Positions 1 to 12,609 of a stretch of 64,000 nucleotides of DNA are shown in pieces. Made by a program: the position numbers and the translations under genes. Source of the DNA: Pleurodeles waltl (lineage: Eukaryota > Chordata > Amphibia > Caudata > Salamandridae); contig NC_090448.1 in NCBI RefSeq assembly GCF_031143425.1, forward strand, positions 338,389,177 through 338,453,176. The letters are read 5' to 3'. Each line of letters begins with the position of its first letter. The stretch's first letter is position 1. Under the pieces are notes generated by a model. That model did not search any database, was not told the DNA's origin, and was given only the letters and a program-made list of their open reading frames with translations.

Positions 1-3000
1 CGTCAATCTTAATTGTCAAACACTTGCTTCCATTGTATTTCTGGGTAAATTTATAGCCCAAATATGTCTCTGGTTATGCAGTATGTAGTGTTAAACCTAT
101 GGAAGCAAGCACAGAAGGTGGGGTACAACAGATCATGTGGAGAGAGGTGACAAAATAAGATGTCACTTGACAGAGTGCACCTGGGGAGGTTGCAAAAGTT
201 AGAATGTTATGATCGGTTTGAAGGAGCAATCTTTTATTTACACTGTTAACGCCCAAGCCTTCTGAATATTTTTATGGATGTGTTTTGTAATTTGACAATA
301 TAGTATGGATTGAGATGGCAGGTTGCTCACAGTGGGAGCCATTTTTTTTTTTTTTTTTTAAGATTTGAGAATTAAGGAACAGCCAGGCCTACATAGCTGA
401 AGTTTGCATAGCAGGCTTACGCTATGTGACATTCAGGGTGCAGGCAAAGGGAAGACATTTTGATAGATGCTGGATTTAAAAGATTGTGGCCTTGGTACCG
501 GTACTTGTGAGTGTTCGTTCTGTAGTCCTCACTGAAGAAGGCTAATCATATTTGTGCTGAGGGAGGCGAGTGCGTTGAATTTGGAAGCTTCCTGGTTTGA
601 GAGTGATGCATTGTAGCATGCAGTTGGTCCCTTGGATTTGGACCTTCTTGAGGAAGACTTTAAAATAACTAGCTGATGACAGATTTGTTTCTTATAGTTA
701 GGTTTATTTTTAATGTATTCTTTGATCCTTCACATTGTCTTGTTCATGCGCAAGACTAAAAAGATTCCAGTGCCTTTTGAATACAGTCAGTACTTTTAGC
801 AAAATACCACTTCTGAAACTTTGTAGGGAGCTTCCTGTTGGAGAGTTGAAGATATCCTTGCACAATTTTCAGCTCAGTGACGAAACTCAATAGAGCATAT
901 GTTTTTAAATGGAATACATATCTTCATAAGTGGAGCTCTTTGGGCCCACTGCAATGATATAAGAGCACTGTCTTTGCCTTGGAACTCTTTCTCACTTAGG
1001 AGTTACCTGCAGGAATTACAAAGCATGCCTAATAGTGACAGTTGCTCAGAATTCTGTGTTCACAAAGATGTTGTAGGTCCACTTGCCATTGGCAACTCTT
1101 TATAAGTTCTCCAGGCAGGGGCTAGAAGAGCCGCTAGACGAGATCCTGGATTATTTTGAACTTTTTCATACCGTTCTTCCTGTGCGCCACACAAGATGTG
1201 AATTATTATTATTATTATTATTTTTTTTTTATATAAGCAATTCCGGTTTTCTCAGAACCTGTAGGAATGCATTTTGGAACGTGTACGTCTAAAGTTAAAA
1301 GTTTTAGGCACTGAGCTCAAAAAGAAAAAGAGCACATTGAAAAAGGAATCTGTAGTTGTTAGACCCTTCTTGGCTTGTGTGGAAAATGTTTATGCAGAAA
1401 CCTGTTCTCGAGCTGCAGAGCCAGTTTTGCAGATGCTAGTATCAATAATAGATTCGTCATAGTCTCGGTGAGGAGGAATTTCTATGTTCTGTAAGATTGT
1501 GGGTTGGACTTTCCACAAAGCCTGTTACAAATACAGAGCTTACATCTGTAAGGCACGTTTCAGTTTAAAAAATAATAATAATAAAAAAATCCAGTGACTC
1601 CACCCCTGTGTTCCTGAGTTGTGTAATAGGACTTCACTTTTTATGTTGACTCATTCTTTTGCATAGTCTAAAAAATCCTGCCAGAGTGACAACATGAGTT
1701 CTGTTTTAAGGCATCTTAGTAGCAAGCTTTGCAGTACTCAAATACATCCATAGAGTGTAAAAGCTAGATTGGAGGGTCAGTTTTAATGTAGTCTAATGAA
1801 GATTCAGGCCTCGTGTCTGAGGGGGACATTGCTCCAGACCTTTATTTTTTTTAATTATTATTATTGAAGGCCCTAAATCGTATTTTTTCCTTCAGTGCAG
1901 ACCGTGACCCAGATTATTATGCAGGAATTTGATTCACTAATCCTATGCTGTGCGTGGGGCTGTGTGCAGCGAGTGGCACACCATCTGCTTAATTTAATGT
2001 TAACGGAGGGGGATTGGCTGTGATGCTCACTCACTGTGTAGTGAAAGCTGAGACAGCGATTTCTGACTAAGCATTTGCTTTCAGTTTGCTGAAATTGCGA
2101 CCCATGTTCATGGTAGAGTCCAGAGTCCCAAGGGTAAGCTGTCAAAACTGACATATTGCACTCTGTGAATGGTAATGGCCCCAGAACATTTGTTCATAGA
2201 TGTGTGAACTGCAAAAAGGAGGAATACCTCTTTGTCCCCTCCTTCCCCTTGCAAATAGTTTGTACTGCGAATTGCCTCTTTGCATTAGCAAAATCTGCTG
2301 AACAGTCTATGTAATTTGAAAGTACTGTCCTAAATTTGGTTCTGTCTCCTTTTTTTTTTTTTATTTTTTTTTTTATTGGAGCCACTTTGTGGCGGTCTCT
2401 GGCTCATGGTTTTATAGAATAGTCGTGTGTTTGGCCTGCTACACATTCCACATCTTTGTTTTTTTTGTAAACTGCTGGAACACTTGCAGACCGTTATGCT
2501 GCTGCAGGAAAGGTGTGGCATACGACGTTTCCTGTCATTATGACAGGAGCCACAGTGTCTAGAATGGTGTATGTTGCCTTAGTCTAAGGTAGGTACATTA
2601 CGACTTAGTGCTTGGAAATCATAATGAGTAAGCATGTTTTATTACTGCCAGTTAGAAACGACTGTAATGTTACGTCTCACTCATTCTTAACTTTCAGTCC
2701 AGAGATGTTCCTCGTTTGAGAGCAGAATCTGCTGTTTAAAACATGCAGTACGATGAGGTGGAGGGCCACTAAGCAGGCATGAGTCTTTTACCGGATACAT
2801 GCCTACTTCCATCAATGTGTCCCCCGAGCTGTTGCATTCAGGCCTGCCCTTGGGTCCATGAGCCCATACTTGCTGCTAGAGTATTATTGGGCATGTTGTA
2901 GTCCTCCTTTTCAGTAGCAAAGTGGGCTCCGGCTACGGACAAAGGGGGAAGGTCTTTCTCACTTAAATTTCTGATGGCAATGCGGAGATTGTGCTATTTA

Positions 3001-6000
3001 CTGTGGTACTCGCTAAAACTTCTAAATCCTTTTGGCAGAGTAGGACAATGTTTTGATACCACACATCCATTTCCAAACGTTTAATCTTGGTTTTTATCCC
3101 AGAGATTTCCTTAAAAGGAGAAATCCAGTAAAGGGCCCTCTGCTCTTGCTGTGGTGTGGGTGGAGCCCAAGGCTGTTGAGTTTTCAAATGTCAATTGTGC
3201 AGACTTTGAATATTTGCGACTAAATAACATTTTTTGCAGTTACCATGATTTGGGCATTTTGTGGGATGACTGTTGGGAAGTGTCCATGGTGCTCATAAAC
3301 GGATATAAGAAATCCCTATTTAATAACCCCTATCCACTGCTACACCCTGAATCCATCGTGCTAGTTTATTGCGCAGTATTCTATAAAGCAATCCATTTTA
3401 TGAACTGGGCGGTACTTCTAAAACAATACTTATTGGTTAGGGCCTCTCTTTGATCATGCCGTGTCTCCCGCCATCAGCACCACACACGGTAAGAGTTGTC
3501 TTCTGTAAAATGGCCAGCAATGCGCTCCCTTCTGAAGAAGTGTTGCAGTCAGTTTTGTTGTCATGCCCATTTGTGTTTTCTCCATGAAATGTGCATCTGT
3601 GTTGACTTTGAGGACCAGATGTGTTAACTTGCTGTTTTAGTATGCGATAAGACGCTTCGAGCACATTACCACCCAGACGAATGCCTCCATGAGCTCCCTG
3701 CACACACTTTCTCTGCTTCCAGTTGTCATGGGCGCGGCTCCACGAAGCAGGTGTCGCACATGTGTGGGTTTCGGGAAGCAATGTGTGCTGGCGAGTTCAT
3801 TAATACCAGGGTGGCCTACAACTTGTTCGGGAAGCCCGCTGCTGCTTTTCGTTCGTTGGAATTTTCTGTCGACTTGTTTCTTAAGGTAAAATGAGGGCTT
3901 TGTCGCAGGGTCCGCCCTGTTCGAAAATAAGCCTTTAGAGAATGCGTGTGTCACATTCCTTTACAGAACCGGTTGTAGAAGTAGTTTTGTCGCCTGTAAC
4001 CTCTTCCTGCTCTGAGAATCTGACAAGGGAAACTCAGTTCCTTAAATTGTGATCATTCTTTTCCTTATAAGGAAGTCTTTGGTTGTTCATAAGATTTTGA
4101 AACCCTGCTTGCCGACTGTCAAGCTTTATGGATAAGGTCTCTGAAAAAGTCAAGTGGCTGAGGGTCATCAGTATAGGCATTTTGGGTTAGCACCAAGTGC
4201 CCGCACGAAATACTGTTTTCAGAATATAGTGGGGAACACTGAACCTTTTTGATACCATACAAACTGGCTTGGGTTATAAATGTTAACAGTGTTGGGATTT
4301 ATGCGATTAGGTGGCTGCTTGTTAAAAAAAAAAAAAAAAAAAAAAAACTCGGTAGCGCTCTTCTTATTTTGTGTGAAGATTAGAATGTTCACAACTGGCT
4401 CCTGTGCGCCCCCTCAAAAAAATATAAAAATACAGTACTGGTCTTGTGCTACGTGGGCCTTTTCTGTGGGGTTTTCATACTACTGTGCCTCCACCTTGCC
4501 TTGTAGACAGGACCTTTGATAGCCTTCGACCTTGCGACGCCTGGATTGCTGTGGCCCGTTTTCATGCATTACTGGTTTAATTTCCCAAGTCTCACTGTAC
4601 CGACTCCCGTTCTACTGGGGCGTTACGGCTTCTGATGCAGTTGTTGTTTAAAACTGTTTGCAGAGGACCTATATTTTTTGTTCGATAATTGTTGTTGGAT
4701 AATCTAAGTAGCACGGGTTTATGAATACCTGGCCAATGGTGCAGAGTGAAACTACGCACCCTTTTTCCAGTGCCCTTTGCTATTTCTAGCTCCCCTGCAC
4801 ATTGGGTGATTAATGTTTCATTTCCTCCGAAGTGAGTTATGGAATAAGTTTGAATTAGGACAATCCGCCTCCACCCTCTGGCCCACACCCACCCGTGGGC
4901 ACGTTCTTCAGCATTGTCTTAAAAATGTCCATGAACGTCTGACGACAGGAAACTGTACAAGAGCCTGTAATGATTGGGAAGCTCCGAGACGTCTCATCAA
5001 GAACAAACAAAACAGTGTACGCCTTTTTCACTCAAGAAAGGAAGACGTTTTTCAACACCATGTTTAATTCCAGTGAGAGAATTAGTCGCGCACGTTTGGA
5101 GTGAACCCAGGAAACTTTATTCAGAGATGTTTAGTGAGGTTAACGTTTGCAATTATGCTCTATGATTTAAGTTTAAAGTGGAATATATTTAATTCCCGTA
5201 ACGGCTCAATGGGCTAATACATCCATTGCAATGACGTTTGTGTAATTGGAGACAATGATCATTGAGTGAAATTTTCTCTAAATTGATGGCTTTATGCAAC
5301 CGGTTGGAAGAAAGACCCTTGTGATATCCTGGACTCGGAAGTGTCGTAGCCTACCTAGGACATTTTTTCGTCGCAAGCATCCTAAATCACGCATTCTAAT
5401 TTGGCCTAATGTCACTATGCAACCTGATTCACACATTGTATTTTACCACCTCTTGCAAGTTTTTTTTTTTTTTTTTACTTTTTGCTCCAGATATTCACTT
5501 CCAATGTAACATTTGCCACCAGGCCTGACACTTCAGGTTGACCGATTCCGGATGTGGCATGACCACCTGTTGATCCCAGGCCTGAAAAGAAACCGAGCAC
5601 CTTCGAGGATTTCTTGACTTAATTAATGTAAAGCAAAATAAACTAGGACTCATATAGTTTACTTTCGTCGTATCAGTTAAACATTTTTGAATAATATATA
5701 TATATTTTTTTTGGACTGTTGTTACAAATGTGATCCAAACGTATTACAGTCTGGTTTAAGCGTTTAAACTTTCCGTTAATTGTATTGTGTTTATGCCTAT
5801 TAATTCCTGCATCCGCTTCTTGAAGCCTTAAACTCACCAGCAGTATTGTTGGTGAGCAAATAGTCCTTTTTAAAGATATCTTATGACCTGGCTTCTACAA
5901 GCAAAAGTATTAGTGTGTTGATTGCACGAATCTGTGTGGTGAATGAAAATAAGACAAGCAGACTATATTGTAAATTCTTTTTGCGGATTGTGTTATGTTT

Positions 6001-8094
6001 TTTGTTGTTGTTGTTGTTGTTTTTTTTAGGTGTCTCCTGAGACAGTTCATGTGCTGTCTCTCAAGAGCCTCTTGTAAATTAAAAACAAAGAAAAAAGCCC
6101 CTCAAAAATGGCTTTGAGCCCACCCATTTCTTATCTTTACTTACCTTTTGGTCGGCTCTGCCATTTTCATATTCTTGCTTATCATCTTTCTGTGCCTCCA
6201 GCTTTCACGTTTTATTTGTGTGTGTTAGTTCCATGGAGCATGGACCAAGTATAGTTTCTTGTCTGCAGTCTGTGTCCTTTCATTTGCTGCATGCTTGCAG
6301 AGGTTCCCCCCCCCCCCTTTTTTTTTTCCTTTTCTTTTTGAGTGTTTTAGTGATTCACTCCTTAAGAGTGATGCATTGTTTTGTGGGCTGTCTCTATTTG
6401 CCTTCCTAACCCACCCCCAGTCCCTCCCATTTCCACTCTCCTGTTCTCCTGTTGCTCTCTCTCACTGTCCAATGCCCCTGACTTCCAGTGCTGCTTGCCC
6501 CATCTTTGCTTTCACCCCCGGGAACATGAAATGTAGCCCGTACCCCTCCTCTGTCTTTGCTTGCCTGTGATCCCCACCCCTGTTAATGCTTCCTCGCTAC
6601 CCCCAAAACACACACACACAGCGTTTTTCATCCTCTTACTTTTTGCCACTAGAAATCAGTTAGAACAATTTGACAAATGCAGTGGAAAAATAAACAAAAC
6701 ATATGTTAAAGTTTTTACTGGTTACTGTTAAATATTTAACACTGTTAACTAACACTCTTGTTATAACAACAGTGCATGGATAGTGGCATTTCCTTTACCC
6801 TCAGTATTTTGCGTTTGTAAGCTTTTGTACGGGTCTTTTGCATTGGCCTGTATCTTCCCGAGGTGAGCCGAATACCAGTTGCCAAAACAATACACTGTCA
6901 TTAATCTCTGTTTTCATTTAAGTTTGAATCTAATGCTTTTAGCCAGAACACCTTCAAACATATCAGCCTTTTATGGATGCTAGTCATTCCACTATGAAAC
7001 AGAGGTTGGTTTAGTAGGATGGCTTCACGAGTGAAAGAATGAAAATGCATCTGAGGAGTTAGTCACCCAATTCTTCCACGTGAACTTCCTGCCGTTTTCT
7101 ATTTGATTAGGCAGGAGCCAGTGAATACCAAGCCAAGGCCGAAGTCCAGGAACAGTTTGGTGGAGGGGAATGTGCACTCACAACGTAGCTGCCTCAACAA
7201 GTTATTAAAATCCACATTTATCATTGCTGGTGTAAGAGAACAGCTGATAGTTGTAAATCACAATGGTGATTTCATTCTAAATTGATCAGGAAGCCATCAG
7301 ATGATTCATTTTATTCAAGAACTAAACATGATCACGTCAAAGGCATAAAGTGCATGATTATTCTCATAGCCCCCTGTGAAGATCACGATTTTGATATGAT
7401 GACATTCAGTAACTTGACCTGCAGCGTTTGTTTGTTTGTGGATAATTGGATCTGCAGGTTGCCCCTTATTTTAAATGGCAACAGTGATCACTCTTAAATT
7501 GAATAGTCTTTTGATCAGCGACACTGGTGAAAGTTCCAAGAGGAGCCATCAACTCTGAGGCATGGCAACCACAGGAATTGAGTTTTCCACTTCTGACAGA
7601 TTGGAATTCAGATGTTTCCAGACATCGAAGAATCAAGGCAAGAGCATAAAAGAGTAGAAAACCATGGCGATGACTTGGATTCTCAAAGTGGAAATTGTAT
7701 TGAATCGAACAAAACTTCTTCAAAGTACATCGAGAAAAATAAACCAGGGACACGAATTGTGGCCTGTGCTAGCAGGCGGTACTAACTTCTTTGCACAGAC
7801 CATCTCAATCCCATTCCTATTCCTTACGTAAAATTTGGTTGTTGTGATATACATCTTGGTAAGCCAGAACATTGGGTTTTCTTGAAACTTTGTACATGTC
7901 CTCATCATAAAGCAATATAAACAATGAATGAAAAAGTAAAAGGTACAGTCTTATTGATACGTAGGCTTCGCCAATGCATGTTGGCAGTGGTATGAAAAGA
8001 AAAATAAAATTATTGAAAAAAATGCTCACCTCCCCTCAAAAAACAAGACAGCCTGACCTGGGAGGAGCTGAGCGGTGGGTGGGGTAGTGGTGGC

Positions 8095-8098
<4 letters not shown>
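1..8098 (+). other. Intron 1 of ACTN4, 5' part in window, no recognised gene
   Basis: AT-rich non-coding sequence. The longest open frames are about 100 residues (for example 3151-3453 and 3437-3781), overlap each other on both strands and resemble no family I know. Short homopolymers occur at 343-359 (T), 2350-2374 (T-rich), 4324-4348 (25 A), 5460-5476 (T) and 6306-6317 (C). I see no exon with convincing splice sites and no identifiable transposon protein. It is assigned to intron 1 because no actinin exon 1 was found upstream of 38300. Confidence 0.6.

Positions 8099-8131
<33 letters not shown>
8099..8131. repeat. (GT)16 microsatellite
   Basis: An uninterrupted GT dinucleotide run followed by a G-rich stretch. 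The open frames across it on both strands (Val-Cys or Thr-His repeats) are artefacts of the repeat. Confidence 0.95.
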
Positions 8132-8132
<1 letters not shown>

Positions 8133-8650
8133 TGGGGGGAGTTTAATAGGGGAAGAGTGGAAAAGCGGCACACAAGGAAGAGAGCAAAATAGAGGATGGA
8201 GTGAAGTCTGTAGGGAAAGAGAACAACAATGGGTGGAGGGGGGAGAGAAGCACATGAAGGCAGTACCTGGGAAATGCATGCATTCTCGTAGACTGATTAA
8301 CCAAAAAGAATAAAAAAGACATCCTCAAAAGTAAGCAGGAGAAGCATAGGAGCCAACCAATTAGAGATGATAAAAGAGGCTATGCTGCAAGGAAGGAACA
8401 AGTCCATGATTTGCAAGGTGTGGTAGGGACAGCTGCCAAATGCGGGGAGCCAGCAAGTGTGAATAAAGCCAACCAATGTTGAGCATTGGACAGCCTGTAA
8501 GTAAAATCAAGCAAGGCTCCAAGTGAGCTGGAAAAACAACTTCAAGCTCAATCGGTTTGAAAAGGAATTTGGTGCAAGGCTGTACCAAGAAAAGCATGAT
8601 GGTATGGCCATGATTACCACCAATGATTGCTAACAACATTCTGTTCTATC
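8132..8650. other. Intronic sequence, unclassified
   Basis: Purine-rich sequence followed by about 300 bp of medium-complexity DNA directly downstream, in - strand sense, of the LINE end at 8660. It could be 3' untranslated sequence of that LINE or older intron. No gene is visible. Confidence 0.4.
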
Positions 8651-8659
8651 TAGGGAATT

Positions 8660-9045
8660 TCTTAAGCGCATAGCTGCCCAATGGGCTTCCCAGCGCTGAA
8701 AGTCCTGTAGACTCTACGTTGTGATCTTCTAAGCAAACCAATATGTCTTAAGCTGTTTCCTATTATCATTCAACCAAAGAGCTAATGGTAAAGTGTTCCA
8801 CAGTTTCGGGGCTAAATATGCAAACAAACGCCCACCACTCCTGGCTTTCTTCACCCTAGGAATGGAGAGTGGACTTAGTTTCCTGGATCTTAGCTCTCTC
8901 CTGGGAACGGAGGGGCAAAGCAAATGCTTTAGGACTTACAACCCATTCACGTATAAAACACAATGCACCAAACAGAGCGCCTTAAACCGAATTCTCTTGT
9001 GTATCGATAGCAGGTGCAGCGTGACTAGTGCAGGTGAGGCAGCCT
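8660..9045 (-). pseudogene. L2/CR1-type LINE, 3' portion of ORF2 (C-terminal tail)
   Basis: On the - strand, about 9045 to 8729 encodes the end of a non-LTR reverse transcriptase of L2/CR1 type. A segment reads HKRIRFKALCLVH, followed by PRRELRSRK, LSIPRVKKARSGG and APKLWNTLPLAL; the last is the typical 'AP-LWN-LP' block near the end of these proteins. The stretch after the stop contains GCGCTGGGAAGCCCATTGGGC, read on the - strand as LINE 3' end. The piece is internally broken by at least one stop. It lies in the same strand and colinear order as the reverse transcriptase fragment at 16462-17480, so the two are probably one LINE separated by the L1 between them. Confidence 0.75.
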
Positions 9046-9059
9046 GATTATTATTATTA

Positions 9060-10001
9060 AAATCTGTGAGATCAGTGGGTGTTTACCCGCCCATTCTAGT
9101 GCTATCAACGAGAAGCGTTGTGTCTTAAAGAAAGCTTGAGTAAAGGGGTTCGGGATGTTGAAAAACATGTAGAGGAATTGAGGCAGCACTGCCATGTTCA
9201 TCAACGCGTTGCGGTCAGCCAGGAAGAGTGGAAGGTTGGACCAATGTTGCATCCACTCCTCCAACATCGAGATCGCTCTGCTGTAATTGAAATAGATCTC
9301 TAGGTCTGGGTCTTCATGCACCCATACACCCAGATACCTTACCGGCTCTGTGCACCACTGTAATTGGAACTCAGTAGGGAACATCGCCTTGAGTGGGAGA
9401 ACATATGACTTCTCCTAGTTTATACTGAGGCCGAACATCCACTCAAACCGCACATACTCCCGAAGAGATCAGCCAGGTTGGTCTCCAGTTCCCGAGATAT
9501 AACACCATGTCATCAGCGTAGAGAGATATTGCAAACGGATACAGTCGAAATCTAAGGGATGCCGCAGTATGACTCTGTCGAATGACACAAGGAAGTGGTT
9601 CCAGGGCGAGGGCAAATAGAAGTGAGAACAGGAGACACCCTTGACAGGTACCCCTGTACACTTCGAAGGGGTCTGAGGTACTACTGTTTACACCCACCCT
9701 GGCGACTGGTTCGGTGTATACTAATCAGATCAGATCAATAAATACAGAGGGGATGCCCATCCTCCTGTAAGATGGTAAACGTATAGGGCCAAGCAATAGT
9801 CAAATGCCCTGGTGGCGTCCAGCAGGATTGGTGCCGCCACTTTCATATTGGGGTCAAGGTGGTGCAGTAATGCAAACAGCGTTCGGAGATTGAGTGGTGC
9901 ATCGGGTGAGAATGAATCTGGCCTGGTCTGGCAGGACCATGTTGGGTATGAGCGGCAGCTGTGTAGCTATCAGTTTGGCTAGTATTTTAGTATCAATAAT
10001 T
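9060..10001 (-). pseudogene. L1 copy 1 ORF2, reverse transcriptase part after the LTR
   Basis: On the - strand, this resumes with DTKILAKLIATQLP, the L1 reverse transcriptase block, continues to the catalytic YADD at 9509-9520, and then to RYLGVWVHEDPDL (9338-9376) and a WAGK block near 9100. The frame changes near 9440-9400. After WAGK it stops matching L1, so roughly the last 1.8 kb found in the second L1 (42695-44560) is missing here. Confidence 0.8.
9997..10001. repeat. Left target-site duplication of the solo LTR
   Basis: ATAAT here pairs with ATATT at 12605-12609, with one mismatch. Taking out the LTR and one copy restores uninterrupted L1 reading through this point. Confidence 0.7.
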
Positions 10002-12604
10002 GTAAGGAAATGCCTCCTTAGAATGGTTACCCCCTAACCTTTTGCCTTTTCTGATGCTAAGTTTTGATTTGAAAGTGTGCTGAGACCCTGCTAATCAGGT
10101 CCCAGCACCAGTGTTCTTTCCCTAAACTGTACCTTTGCCTCCACAATTGGCACAACCCTGGCACTCAGTTAAGTCCCTTGTAACTGGTACCCCTGGTACC
10201 AAGGGCCCTGATGCCAGGAAAGGTCTCTAAGGGCTGCAGCATTTCTTATGCCACCCCGGGGGACCCCTCACTCAGCACATGCACACTGCCTCATAGCTTG
10301 TGTGTGCTGGTGGGGAGAAAATAACTAAGTCGACATGGCTATGCCCTGTGGCATAGGTAAGTCACCCCTCCAGCAGGCCTTACAGCCCTAAGGCAGGGTG
10401 CACTATACCACAGGTGAGGGCATATGTGCATGAGCACTATGCCCCTACAGTGTCTAAGCAAAACCTTAGACATTGTAAGTGCAGGGTAGCCATAAGAGTA
10501 TATGGTCTGGGAGTTTGTCAAACACGAACTCCACAGTTCCATAATGGCTACACTGAAAACTGGGAAGTTTGGTATCAAACTTCTCAGCACAATAAATGCA
10601 CACTGATGCCAGTGTGCAATTTATTGTAAAATACACCCAGAGGGCATCTTAGAGATGCCCCCTGAATGCCAACCCAACATCTAGTGTAGGCTGACCAGTT
10701 TCTGCTAGCCTGCAACACACCAGACATGTTGCTGGCCACATGGGGAAGAGTGCCTTTGTCACTATGTGGCTAGGAACAAAGCCTGTACTGGGTGGAGGTG
10801 CTTCTCACCTCCTCCTGCAGGAACTGTAACACCCTTTTGTTACAGCGCCCCAGGGTATCCCAGCCAGTGGAGATGCCCGCCCCTCCGGCCACTGCCCCCA
10901 TTTTTGGCGACAAGGCTTGAGGAAATAATGAGAAAAACAAGGAGGAGTCACCCACCAGTCAGGACAGCCCCTAAGGTGACCCCTGCCTTTTAGAAATCAT
11001 CCATCTTGAGTTTGGAGGATTCCCCCAATAGGATTAGGGATGTGCCCCCCCTCCCCACAGGGAGGCACAAAGAGGGTGTAGCCACCCTCAATGACAGTAG
11101 CCATTGGCTACACCCCTAAATTCAGTATTTAGGCGCTCCCCAGATCCCAGGAAATCAGATTCCTGCAATCTGAAGAAACAAGAAGGACTGCTGACCTACA
11201 AGCCTGCAGAGAAGGAGAAATATAACTGCTTTGGCCCCAGACCTATTGGCGTGTCTCCAACTTCAAAAACCTGCTCCAGCGGCGCATCCAACCGGGACCA
11301 GCGACCTCTAAAGCCTCAGGGGACTGCCCTGGACTAAAGGGCCAAGAAACTCCTGTGAACAGCGGCCCTGTTCAAAACCAGCTACTTCTTTTCAACAAAG
11401 AAGCAACTTTTCAAAGACTGCATGTTTCCCACCAGAAGTGTGAGACTTCACACACTGCACCCGACGCCCCTGGCTCGAGATCCAGAGAACAAACACCTCA
11501 GGGAGGACTCCCCGGCGACTGCGAGCCCGTGAATAACCAGAGACGACCCTCCTGAGCCCCCACAGTGAGGCCTGCAGAGAGAATCTAGAGGCTCCTCCTG
11601 ACCTCGACTGCCTGTAACCAGGAACCCGACACCTGGAACCAAAACTGCACCTGTAGCCCCCAGGACCTGAAAGAACCGAACTTCAGCGCAGGAGTGACCC
11701 TCATGCGACACTATGCCTAGCCCAGGTGGGGGCTGTCCCGAGAAGCCCCCTCTGTGCCTGCCTGCCCCGCTACAGTGACCCCCAGGTCCCTCCATTGTTT
11801 CCTATCTAAAAGCCAACGCCTGCTTTTCACACTGCACCCGGCTGCTCCTGTGCCACTTATAGTTTTTGTTTGCCTGCTTGTGCCCCCCTCCCCCCCCCCC
11901 CCAAGTGCTCTACAAATCCCCCCCCTGGTCTGCCCTCCGAGGACGCAGGTAGTAACCTGCTGGCAGACTGGAACCGGAGCATCCCTGTTCTCCATAGGTG
12001 CCTATGTGTTTTGGGCACCTCTTTGACCTCTGCACCTGACTGGCCCTGAGCTGCTGGTACAGTTACTTTGGGGTTGCCTTGAACCCCCGACGGTGGGCTG
12101 CCTATGCCCCAGGACTGAGACTTGTAAGTGTTTTACTTACCTCCTAATCTAACCTTTACTTACCTCCCACAGAACTGTTGATTTTTGCACTGTGTCCACT
12201 TTGTAAAAATGGCAATAAGCTATTTTCAAAGACTGTATATAATATTGCTTTTATTCAAAGTTCCTAAAGTATCTAAGTGAAGTACCTTACATTTAAAGTA
12301 TTACTTGTAAATCTTGAACCTGTGGTTCTTAAAATAAATTAAGAAAATATATTTTTCAATATAAAAACCTATTGGCCTGGAGTAAGTCTTTGTGTGTGTT
12401 CCTCATTTATTGCCTGTGTGTGTGTGTGTACAGCAAATGCTTAACACTACCCTCTGATAAGCCTACTGCTCGACCACACTACCCCAAAATAGAGCATTAG
12501 AATTATCTACTTTTGCCACTATCTTACCTCTAAGGGGAACCCTTGGGCTGTGTGCACACTATTTCTTACTTTGAAATAGTATATACAGAGCCAACTTCCT
12601 ACAA
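10002..12604 (+). mobile_element. Solo LTR of 2603 bp
   Basis: Starts TGTAAGGAAATG and ends CTTCCTACA, a canonical TG...CA pair. It is bounded by the 5-bp near-duplication ATAAT (9997-10001) and ATATT (12605-12609). The flanks rejoin L1 coding sequence, so the limits are firm. It has no coding capacity, only short ORFs in composition-biased GC-rich parts, and an AATAAA-type signal near 12333 about 270 bp from the 3' end. The length, ends and 5-bp duplication fit a solo LTR left by recombination. The 3' end recurs at 22050-22286, so it is a dispersed family. Orientation is assumed from the poly-A-like signal. Confidence 0.75.
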
Positions 12605-12609
12605 TATTA

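Noticed and set aside
3151..3453. 100-residue + strand ORF in intron 1
   Set aside because: No recognisable family, no splice context, and open frames of similar length overlap nearby on the other strand.
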